The translations under genes were made by a program, and so were the position numbers. A stretch of DNA of 64,000 nt from Rhodamnia argentea (Eukaryota > Streptophyta > Magnoliopsida > Myrtales > Myrtaceae): assembly GCF_020921035.1 (NCBI RefSeq), contig NC_063157.1, positions 24,445,015 through 24,509,014 of the forward strand. The letters are read 5' to 3'. This document shows positions 10,041-19,468 of this stretch, in pieces. Position 1 is the first letter of the stretch; the number at the start of each line of letters is the position of its first letter. The notes beneath the pieces were generated by a model. That model saw nothing but the letters and a program-made list of their open reading frames with translations. It ran no database searches and was not told where the DNA came from.

Positions 10041-11569
10041 CAGCGATATAAGAACAACACTACAGGTTCATCAATTTTCATATACAATGATAGATTCTTA
10101 CCGACTGGTCAATAAAATCTATGTATTCAATTGACTGTTTTACAATTCAATGGTTCAATTCCAGTTTAGTTAAGTTAGCACTTGACTATGGAAAATGAAA
10201 GAATATGAATGCTGCGCAATTAGAAGCTCTAATTAGAATGCAAAATTAGAGAGAATTTCTTTTTTCTTTTTTGTCTTTTATTTTTTATTTTTAAAGGGGC
10301 TCCTAATCATGGAAAACGCAAGGAGCTTATCACGAAGTCAGGCCGGGAAATCACCTTTTTTCCTGCAACAGCATCTTCTCCAGCCAACCACATGAGCATG
10401 TACAGAAGAAGATCCCATCACTCAATCACATTCCCAGGTGTCCTGTAAATAGCCATTCATTATCTCACAATCTTTATCTTCGATCCCACCTACGAAAAAA
10501 CAGTAAACAGTTCATAGCTTACATTTTGCGCATCTGACTCACAAAAATAAAACTTGATTGAAACGCAAATTATAAGTGAGTCATTTGCCTTTGTTGAGAT
10601 CCAATATATGAATGAAAGAAGCAATGCAATGTTTTACTAAACACTTCTTGGTAGCGAAACCACCCACAGAATTTAAAAAACTTAAAAGAGCATGAGTCAT
10701 ATATTCTGCGAGTAAATGGAATGTACAGAATTGTGATCGATCAAATATTGCAAAGTGCTGGTATCTATTATCGCTGATCAAGAAAAATTGGAAGAAAAAA
10801 TAGATACATTTGATAGAAATTCATTTTGCATCATATCTAAGGGATTCATTGGTTTGGGCCAAAAAAGCAATGTCACTCGATCTTTATTGCATCTTTCATT
10901 TTTCTTTTTATCTTATCCTTTCCTTCGAGTAGAGTGGACCTTCTATAAGAGAACTAAAAAAAAGAAAAAAAGAAAAAAAATGTCATTTGATGAATTCAAA
11001 AAGGAAAAAAGGCAACATAAAAACATTCCTTTGAAAACTAAAAAGAAGAATTTTTTCGAGAGGGGAAATCAAAGATATTTTGTTCCACCACTGAACCCAA
11101 GAGTTAAGAATAGCAAGTTCTTCATTACCCTGAATAAAATAACTACTTAAAATAATGAAATATTGCCCCTAATTTTTATGAAATACAAGATACTCATTGA
11201 ATGATAAGAAATATTATAGTTCGGTTAAAATAATTTTTTCTGCTACACAATCTTTCTTGATAAACTCAAATTCTAATAATTTTTTTGTAAATTTGCCGAA
11301 TTTCGAGATAAATTTGAAAAGCAAAGTTTTTTTTTTTTCGTAATATATGAGCTGTAATTGATTCCCTAAAACGGGAGTCTAGAAAAAACCTTTCTTGTCA
11401 AGTGTCTGAAGAGAGCTTCTTGCTCTGTTGAAAAGATCCTTTTACAACAAACGAGATCAAAGACCATCATTAGCAGCAGCTTCCCACTGTCAAAACAATA
11501 AAGGAGACGACAACCAAATCGGTAGCGCCAGGAAGATGTCACACCAAAGACATCACATTACCCTCCAAA
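10041..11569. other. intergenic between the CLE genes
   Basis: AT-rich, with poly-A and poly-T runs near 10260 and 11325. A Lys-rich open frame (10755-11150) has low-complexity composition and no recognisable domain. No gene is supported. Confidence 0.35.
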
Positions 11570-11785
11570 AATGGGATCGAATCACCGGTTGACTATCAAG
11601 TGCAAAAGTCATAGGATCGTACGGTCTGTATTTGACAACGAGCCGCCATCACATTCCATCCATCCCCTACCGACGTCATCACAGCATCTGTTCCCAGGTG
11701 GGTCTCACAGCTCGCCAAGCTGTACTTCAATGAGACCCCCCTGAGGAGAGTGACGTGGCGGTGACGGCAAGGCCAGTACTCGAAA

Positions 11786-11796
11786 GCGGCGCCGTC
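11786..11796 (+). promoter_or_regulatory. conserved GCGGCGCCGTC box upstream of CLE gene 2
   Basis: Identical to the 11-mer upstream of CLE gene 1 and at nearly the same distance from the ATG (263 versus 252 bp). It sits in a GC-rich stretch (11700-11820) within an otherwise AT-rich region. Confidence 0.4.
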
Positions 11797-11965
11797 GCCA
11801 CAGTGGCCACATCACAGCAAATTGCATGTCAACACAGTCAAATCTTCTCTCTCTCTCTCTCTCTCCAAATCTATGAGTTAAGCCAGTCTCAAATCATATC
11901 TCCAGAAATGGCTGCATGAGCAATCATTTGAGAGCATCTTGGGGCAAAGTTTGCCATAACTTCTC

Positions 11966-11972
11966 TATATAT
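11966..11972 (+). promoter_or_regulatory. TATA box of CLE gene 2
   Basis: TATATAT, 83 bp upstream of the ATG at 12049. A CT tract (11848-11867) precedes it. The equivalent sequence in block B (24857-24863) ends at the deletion that removed exon 1. Confidence 0.55.
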
Positions 11973-12048
11973 TGCAGAAGCATGTCTCCGCTCAACCACG
12001 CAGTTGCACCTTCCGATACTTCTGTGAGGGCCTTCCATTCTGGCGATC

Positions 12049-12484
12049 ATGGCTTCCAATTCTAAGCTTGGCCACGTAGTTGCTGTAGTCACCCTCTGCG
12101 TGCTCCTTCTAATGGCAGCTTCTGGTCAGTTATCAGTATTCTCTGTATGTGTGTGTGTGTTTTTGTGGGAACCGTTTTTCATCGTTAGTGTTCTTGCAGA
12201 TTGCGAAACAGGACATCGTGGGTGCGTAAGTGCAATGGCTGGGAGCATCCTGAAGAAAGACAGCAGAAAGGTGAGAGCTTTCCCGTGTTCAGGGTTGTTA
12301 CCGCTGGATGACCAAATCAGTAAAAATGCGAAGCGTAACGTGTTGGACTTTCTTACAGATACTGCGCACATTTAAGAAAGATGGAGGTAGCAAGATCGCC
12401 ACTGGAGAGTTGAGGGGGGTCCCTTCGGGCCCTGATCCAATGCACCACCATAAGGGCAGTCCTCAAAGGCCACAGACTCCATGA
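12049..12484 (+). CDS. CLV3-like: CLAVATA3-type CLE signalling peptide precursor, copy 2
   Basis: Three exons, 12049-12124, 12200-12270 and 12359-12484, have GT-AG introns in phases 1 and 0, as in copy 1. They encode 90 aa. Residues 1-26 are a signal peptide (VVAVVTLCVLLLMAASG). Exon 2 encodes DCETGHRGC and ends KKDSRK. Exon 3 carries the CLE box RGVPSGPDPMHH, then HKGSPQRPQTP to the stop. Relative to Arabidopsis CLV3 (RTVPSGPDPLHHH) it changes Thr2 to Gly and Leu10 to Met, and it keeps Pro4, Gly6, Pro7, Asp8, Pro9 and His11-12. The expected role is an apoplastic ligand for CLV1/BAM-type receptors that restrains stem-cell number. CLE40 is an alternative orthologue assignment, but the HHH plus Pro-rich tail favours CLV3. 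A gutted duplicate lies at 24.9 kb. Confidence 0.9.
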
Positions 12485-13382
12485 AAAACCATTAGCTTGC
12501 TCCTTGTATCAGCAGCACTTTCTTCGACTTTAGTACTTTTGAGATACTGGGGTGTCTGTTAGCTAGTGCTAAAATATAGCCTTAGCCTCAAATAGCTAAG
12601 AGATAATTTACGTAAGGTAACTTTTCTGTTTCGAGGAGAAGATGAAGTAGTTAAGTGTATCATGGGCTGTCTGTGGTTCCTTTGTGTTTTACCTTGTTTG
12701 CGAAAGCATGAACGTGTGCGGATGTTAGTACAAGATTTTGTTAAATTGTTTGCAGATGGGTATATCGTATATGGTGTATATTTTGGAGTTAATCCTTTTC
12801 AGGGAAGCCAGGATAAAAGGGTGACGTAAGCGTGTGAGTACTGCAATAACTAACCTTGAGCTGCCACAGAGAGAAGATAAGGAGAGAGATGTGACATTAA
12901 TGATTATGTAGATAGTGATAGGCTGTAATAACGACCGAAAGCACTCATTTCCAGCAGAGGATCGACAGATAATTTATCCGAGGGAAATTCACCTCTGCTT
13001 CTGGTTTACTTTTTGAAAAAAATGGTTCACTGGTACTCACTCCTGATTGAACATCTTGACTTGATGAGTGAAACTCGAGTACAACTGAGACTCGTCCTCT
13101 AAGCTAGGAACCATTTATGCAGTCCCAACCAATAAAATCACCATCCTTATCGGACAGAGACCTTTAACCATCAAAGGAGCGAATGTTATCAAATGAAGGA
13201 ACTGTATAGGACAGTTATTTTCACAGACATTGTCAAACCTCAAACAATTTGGTTGTTCCTTCCCGCTGCATATATATGTTTGCACTTTTGCATTACTTCA
13301 GTTCTACTTCAGTACCCAAGCAAATCTTGGAGAAGAATGCTACTCTATGGACTTGCATAGTTTGTACATTTTCATATAACAA
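12485..13382. other. 3' flank of CLE gene 2 and spacer to the PPR pseudogene
   Basis: The stretch after 12540 is conserved in block B from about 24960 on and probably holds the CLE 3' UTR. No other gene is seen. Confidence 0.45.
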
Positions 13383-14895
13383 TCAAAGATAAAAATCTCT
13401 GAAAATGATCGGAGGTGCATACCACACTTTCATTTCAGATGACAAAAGAACCAGCACTAGATATATGGACTCTGCCTCAGGATGCGATTTATTGCCAGCC
13501 ACGAATACATGATTGCTACAACCAATTTCAAACGAGCTAAATCCTGGTGTCTTTTGGATACCAAGCGTCTTCATTTTCCTCCTGATGTTATTCGCACCAT
13601 CCCAGCTTCTGTCTGCGGCATATATAATTGCGAGGAGGACATAATTCGAGTCTGCATCAGGGTCTGGATCGACTAGATACTTTGCCAACCTTTCAGCTAA
13701 CTTGACATGCTCGGGAGTCCTGCATGCAGCCAACAAAGATCCCAACACAATGTCGTTTGGTTTCATGGGCATGTTTTCTATGACATTTTGTGCATCCTCC
13801 AACCTGCCTGCCCGACTATAGAGATCCACCTAGCAACCATAGTTTTGGCTCAATTCTGTGAACATTCTCCATGGTATGGAAGTACCCTAGTCCTTCATCA
13901 ACTAAACCAGCATGACAACAAGCAGTGATCGCTCCTGTAAAAATAACTCCATCTGGCTTGAATCCTTCCTCGTGCACCCTGTTAAATAACTCGAGAGCCA
14001 TCTCAGCATGCCCATTGCCTGCCAACCCTGCAATTATAGTGTTCCATGACACAGGAGTTCTCTTTGGCATTTCATCAAATATGAGGTGAGCATTCTCAAT
14101 ACACCTGCACCTGGAATACACGCCTATTAAGGAGTTGCATACCCTTATATTGTCCTGGAAGTCTTGGTTCATGACAAACCTATGTATCCACAAGCCCAAT
14201 CCAAGCGTCGCCCAGTTGGCGCAAGCAGATATTGCACCTATAACTGCGACGAAATCAGGCCGCACCCGAGACAGTTGCATCTCCCGAAACAACTCCACTG
14301 CTTTGTCGAAATGACCAGTCTTGACAAACCCATTAATCAACACAATTCACGTTACAGCATCTCTGTGGGGCATTTTGTCGAACAGGTCTACTGCCTTCCG
14401 CATCTTGCCCTTCTTCACATAACCATCGATCATCGTATTCCAAGCAACAGAATTCCTCACCCCCATCCCATCAAAAACCATCCTGGCCAACTCCACCAGA
14501 TCCAGCTTCGCGTGCATGTTAAGGACAGCTGTGGCCACCATCACGTTTTCCACGACCAACTCCAGCTTCTGAGCATATCCGTGAAGCGAAGCTCCAAGGA
14601 ACTCGCTTCCGGACGGGAAACCAGCGTAACCTGAGAGAAGCATGGCAATTGTGATGTGGTTGGGCTGCACCCCAGACCGCACCATCTCGGAAAAGACTCC
14701 GACTGCTTCGGCCAATCAGCCATTTCGAGTGCAACGAGCCATGGAAGAAGTCCATAAGACGGTGGGGTCAAGGGATTGAATCGGCTTCATGAAGGAGAGG
14801 CCGTGTCTAGGGGCAGCCTGCGTTAGCTTTGGAGGCTGTGGCGGTTGATGGAGTTAAGTGGAAGTGGCGACGGCGGAGAAGGCGGGAAGGCTCAT
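13383..14895 (-). pseudogene. pseudogene of the CLB19-like PPR gene
   Basis: This is collinear with the intact 508-codon PPR gene at 25820-27346 but broken several times. An Arg codon became TGA at 14716-14718. A Trp codon became TGA at 14347-14349. A Leu codon became TAG at 13830-13832. An 8-nt net deletion shortly after (about 13841-13848) shifts the frame. The remaining pieces still read as PPR repeats and an E domain, so loss is fairly recent. The original ATG would be at 14895. Unless truncated products are made, this copy is non-functional. Confidence 0.9.
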
Positions 14896-14961
14896 GCTAA
14901 GTTCAAATTACCGTTAGAAGAAGAGAGGGCGTTGCTGGGTTCCGGCGGTGCTACACGCTAA

Positions 14962-16066
14962 GGGGCTGTTTAGTATCGTTTTTGTTGCAAAAATGTGATT
15001 CTGATTAGAATCAATGTTTTTAATTATGCTTCTTGGATGAGTTTTAGAGAATTATAACGCGTTTGGTAACTGTATAAAATTTCTGTTCCTGAAATAGAAA
15101 CGCGTTCGGTAATTACACAAAAATTTTATTTTATAAAATAATTTCTATTCCCAATTTATCATTTAAATCAAATAATTATGTAATCATATTTGATTACTTT
15201 TTTAAAACCCCATAGTTGTGATCCTATTGCACCATGACATCTTTTTGACCAAAATACAGATGTTTCATATTTATTCTTTGGAAGGATAATTCGCTAAAAT
15301 TGTTATTTTTCTATCTTCTCTTGAGGCGTTGCATATGTCAAGGAGAAAAGAGGTAATTGTGATTATCTTTTATTTCTCAAAACAAATAAATTCCATCTCT
15401 ACCATATAAATGGCTCAGGTTTACCTTTGGATACCATGCAGATAGTCATTGATGTAGTATGGTACTCCGACACCAAATTAGGCATGACTTAGGAAAAATC
15501 GGAAGGCAAAATTATAAAAAAAAACAGGACTAGCCAATTGAATGGGCCCATTTCTTAATTTTTGAAACTTTTCCGAACGATTTGCCCATGAGTTGTAAAA
15601 TCGTCATTTGGGAGAAATTGGAATGAAAAATCATCAAAAATAGGATCGGCCAGTTGAAATGACCCATCTCCTAATTTTTTATATTTTTTGGAATTTTTTT
15701 AATTTTTTCTTTTTTTTATATAATTTTTATGAATTTTCCATTTTTTTGATTTTTTAATCATTTTTTTGATTTTTTTATTTTTTATTAATTTATGAAAACT
15801 TGATTAAAAAAAAGTTATCCAGATCAGGTTGGGTGACCCGCGCCCGACAAAAGTGAGAGAAGACTATTGTTGCCTTTTTTATTCTCAAAAGTGTTCTTTT
15901 TTTGGAGGATCAAGTTTTTTTTTTTTTTTTGTTCTTATTTTTTATCCAAAAGTGTTTCCAGAATCAAAATTAGAATCAAAATCATTTACGTTACTGAAAG
16001 TGTTTCTGATTCTTTTTTGTTATGGATAACAAAATTAAAGGAACAAAAACGTTATCAAATAGGCAC
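14962..16066. mobile_element. Tourist-like element carrying an LTR fragment
   Basis: The ends GGGGCTGTTTAGTATCG and, inverted, GTGCCTATTTGATAACG both continue into TTTTTG. They are flanked by TAA (14959-14961 and 16067-16069), as in PIF/Harbinger elements. The interior (about 15480-15700) matches, in reverse orientation, the tandem-repeat part of the long LTR at 37967-41468. Shared words include AAAAATAGGATNGG and GACCCATCTCCTAATTTTT. The element is absent from the matching place in block B. Confidence 0.65.
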
Positions 16067-16800
16067 TAAGTCTCCTCGAATCTAGTCCGTTTAGAAACAT
16101 GGGTTGTTTCTAGGATTGCACATGTGACCTAGTTTTCTTTAAAAAAAAAGTCCTGGGTGTCGGACACGCTTGACACGTGTGTTGACAACATGTCCGGCGC
16201 GTTGATCGCATGTCAAACGTGAATTGGTGTCCGACACCGATGCGGCGACCTTCTTGACGTGTCGGTGCTTCCGTGACTACACGTCACTGTTCCATTTAGC
16301 TCTTTATAACGTTAGACTGAATCTTCTACTTTAGCTTATAATTTATTTATTGAATGAACACCACTTTTTTTATTTGGTAAGGAGATATATCTTTTGTCTT
16401 TTTCAATTTTCCCTTCCCTTTTATCTTTTCTACGAATTGTTTTATGATTGATTATAAAAATTTGAATCAAGTTAAGATATATCCTAACAAAAATATATTC
16501 ATGCAATGAAATTAATGTACATTTAAAACTGTGATTAATTTTTTATTCTTATAATGGAATGCATTTTTTTTATTTACTTTAGTTTTCAGTGAAATGGATC
16601 GTTGAAATTACCTATACTCATAACATACGTATTCATCGTGAAAAACATATTTTTAATGCTCACACAATTTTTGTTTCACAAGGCTAATTTTTCTTTAAAA
16701 AATCTAATCTGGATAAAAACTGTGCATACTTTGCTAAAAAAGAAAAACATTACGCAGGTTGCGTACGGACCAAGAAATACTTGACATCATCTCAATTGCT

Positions 16801-17440
16801 TAATCATCGCGTTGTCCAAAATCAATTTTTGTGCATGTACCACCCCTGCGTCACGATAAAAATGTCGGTTCCTTTTGCATCAATTTAAAATCTATACCAA
16901 TAACAACTGTTTTTCATGATCCTGTAAAGCAGCCTAAGAGTTTTGCTCTCCTAAGACAAGACTGAAGTTGTATTATATTAGAAAAAGTGGATGAAATAAA
17001 AGAAAGAGAAAAAAAATATGGAAAAGAGAACAAAGAAAAAAAAATGAAGTTCTTAAGTTTCTAAGGTTCTGTTTATTTTGAAAAAAATGAATAATTTAAA
17101 ATAAATTTTCCTAAAAATGATCGTTTGTAATGCTTAAAATAATTATCAAAAATGAAATATGTTTTCTTTTACAACAACAATTTATATTTGAACCTTTTTA
17201 TGACGATGAAAATATTTTTCGTTTATTTATTTTTGTGAGCGATATAAACAATTATTTATAAAAAATTAATATTTTAAAAGTTATTTATTTTCCACCAAAC
17301 AAACGAAACCTAAATTTAAACATCTATTCTACCTTTTTCGCGAGGGTGCTTCGGCGAATTTCACTTAATGACATCCCAAACGTGAATTGACGGTGAGCAC
17401 CCAGAACTTCCCAGGGATACCATGCCCACCCATGACCGTT
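16801..17440. other. intergenic before the S15a promoter
   Basis: AT-rich sequence, some of it resembling the 7740-7960 stretch (both have words such as ATATAAATNATTATTTATAAA). No gene is recognised. Confidence 0.35.
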
Positions 17441-17451
17441 TGGGGCCTCAA

Positions 17452-17521
17452 GGCCCATTTATTTTGAAATTGGGCCTCAAAGGCCGAATGAAATAGATAT
17501 TGGGCCTGAGTTCAAGGCCCA
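17452..17521 (+). promoter_or_regulatory. site II (TGGGCC) cluster of the S15a promoter
   Basis: Four TGGGCC/GGCCCA motifs occur in 70 bp: 17452-17457, 17471-17476, 17501-17506 and 17516-17521. Site II elements (TGGGCY), bound by TCP factors, are typical of plant ribosomal-protein and other growth-linked promoters. They lie 190-260 bp upstream of the S15a ATG. Confidence 0.7.
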
Positions 17522-17557
17522 AGAGGGCCAGTGCTCGGCCCGGTAATCGAATTTACG

Positions 17558-17698
17558 ATGGATGTGCTGAAGGTTCGTGAAATAATCCGAAGTGCCGCGT
17601 CTATGGTGGAGGCGAGAACGGAAACGCTCGCTGCTCGCCGCGAGTCTGCGACTGCGATTTCTTCCGCAGAGGTTCTGGTAAGCCTCGCTCGCTCGTGA
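17558..17698 (+). other. possible upstream ORF in the S15a leader
   Basis: A 46-codon frame (MDVLKVREIIRSAASMVEAR...) ends 15 bp before the S15a ATG. It could be an upstream ORF if transcription starts before 17558. A good splice donor (CTG|GTAAGC at about 17677) lies within it, so it may instead be leader sequence removed by splicing. Nothing shows that it is translated. Confidence 0.25.
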
Positions 17699-17713
17699 GA
17701 GAGAGCGAGAGAG

Positions 17714-19468
17714 ATGGGGCGAAGGATACTGAACGATGCGTTGAGGACGATGGTGAACGCGGAGAGGAGAGGGAAGGCGATGGTGGAGCTGCGACCCATT
17801 TCCAATGTGGTCTCTTCTTTTCTGAAGATCATGAAGGACCGAGGTTGAGTTCCTACTCCTTTTCTTTGCTCTTTGCTTATTTTTGGGATTTCTTGTCAAG
17901 TGGTGATTTTCTCTTCAATTGCCTCGCTGTACGATTTCCTTAATTCAATTACTTCATTGTGGACAATACACTCAAAATTCTATATTTCCGTGGAGTTTTG
18001 TCGTTGTCCTCATCGAGCAAGAATAAGCGGAGCGTGTTAAGAGTTTGCTCTGTGCGAGACTACTTCGTGTGTGTCCACTGAAAAGGAGAATGCATATTGC
18101 TTAGCATGGTCTTGTGCTGACAGAATATGTTGTTTGAGCCGCAGTTGATGATAACCGAACAACAGTTCTGCACTTAAATTTAGAGTGATTCGGCCTTCAC
18201 ATGTTTGTGACTTTGCGGTTGGACAATGAATAGGAAGTGACAGGAGAAGGGTTTTGCAAAAAATATGATTTTGAGAGATGATGGGCTCTTGGCTGCTACT
18301 TTGAACTTGGTCTGACTGACTTTACAGCAGTTTTATTTTGTAGATAAGACATGTTTCCGGAACTGGCCAACTTAAGGGACTAACTAGAGCTTGGAAGAAA
18401 TTGGCCATGTTGAGAACCATGGTCCACTCGAAAATGTCGGCGATATTACTTCAACTTTACCCAGCATTTTGTCATGCTTTTTAGCGAACACGACTTCAAC
18501 TTTATTCTTCTGTTTAATGTAATGTTAGTTGACTGTAGTATTAGTTTTGGGGATATAGGTTATTCTTTGCTTTGTGTGAAGAATGGGTTCTTTTGGTTGG
18601 AATTTATGGAGAGAGAGGATTCACTACTACAAAGGTATGTCAGTGAAGTGCTTTTAGGTGGGGTGGTAACATCAAATATTTCTATATGTTTGCGTAAAGG
18701 ACTACCGTAGATCGATCAGCTGTTCTTGTAAAGTTTTTCTTCGGGCTGAACGGTGGTAGGATTGAAGGTGGACCATTGGAGAAATTTAGGAGCTTATGAT
18801 TGAGTAAAGAAAGATGGGATGATTTTCATCTGTCTTTCTTTGAAGTGAAGCTTAATTGCGTGATCAGGTTTGTTAACTAATTCTATTGCTGGCTCACATA
18901 CCACTTTGATTCAGCTGACTTATTAATTATGAGAATCTGTTTGGGGTCAGATCCACTGAGAAAAAACTTTTATGTTGTGATTTTTTCGAAGGGCTGGTTG
19001 GTATATAAATGTTTTCCGTTTTGGTTTTGTTTCCTCAGGATATGTGAAGAGTTTCCAAGTTCATGATCCCCACAGGGTGGGGAGGATAACTGTTGAACTG
19101 CAAGGCCGAATAAAAGATTGCAAGGCTCTCACTTACCGGCAAGATATCAAGGCTAGAGATATTGAGCAGTATAGATTGAAAATACTTCCAACACGTCAGG
19201 TACTTGAAAATTTGACTTCTTGTCTGGTCTACTTCTTGATGCGTGCAAGTTTATTGATGGTAATGTCTTGGATGGTAGAAGCTATTTCATGTGCTAGGGT
19301 TCAGTTGACATGATTGTTTTTAGCTGAAAGACATCTTAGGTAATTGATTGTTTACTCTCTCTCTCTCAGTGGGGTTATGTTGTTATTACAACACCTGATG
19401 GCCTTCTGGACCATGAAGAAGCCACTAGAAGGAACGTGGGAGGCCAAGTGATTGGTCATTTTCATTAA
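17714..19468 (+). CDS. RPS15A: ribosomal protein S15a, type II (uS8)
   Basis: Three exons, 17714-17843, 19039-19199 and 19370-19468, have GT-AG introns and encode 129 aa, the normal family length. The protein begins MGRRILNDALRTMVNAERRG and contains FQVHDPHRVGRITVELQGR, CKALTYRQDIKA and WGYVVITTPDGLLDHEEA, ending GGQVIGHFH. It is a uS8-family small-subunit protein that binds 16S/18S rRNA helix 21. The divergent residues match the plant type II S15a group (Arabidopsis RPS15AB/E) better than cytosolic type I. That group is reported to replace the lost mitochondrial rps8. Mitochondrial function is therefore likely, though no cleavable presequence is visible. Intron 1 is long (1195 bp). Confidence 0.93.

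Larger units (their letters stand above)
11570..16800. repeat. segmental duplication, block A (CLE + PPR)
   Basis: This block is collinear with 24480-28405. The shared order is: CLE promoter, CLE exon 2, the 3' flank with TGTTAGCTAGTGCTAAAATATAG, the PPR gene, and AT-rich sequence ending near ACCAAGAAATACTT. Block A carries a Tourist-like insertion (14962-16066) and extra sequence around it that block B lacks. Block B carries a hAT insertion that block A lacks. Block A keeps an intact CLE gene and a dead PPR gene. Confidence 0.85.

Noticed and set aside
9491-10115. Overlapping open frames of 72-127 codons on both strands
   Set aside because: They arise from the 37-38 bp minisatellite and have repetitive, domain-free sequences.
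10755-11150. Lys-rich 131-codon frame, considered as an organellar DNA insert
   Set aside because: It has low-complexity AAA/AAG-rich composition. I could not match it to any plastid or mitochondrial gene I know.
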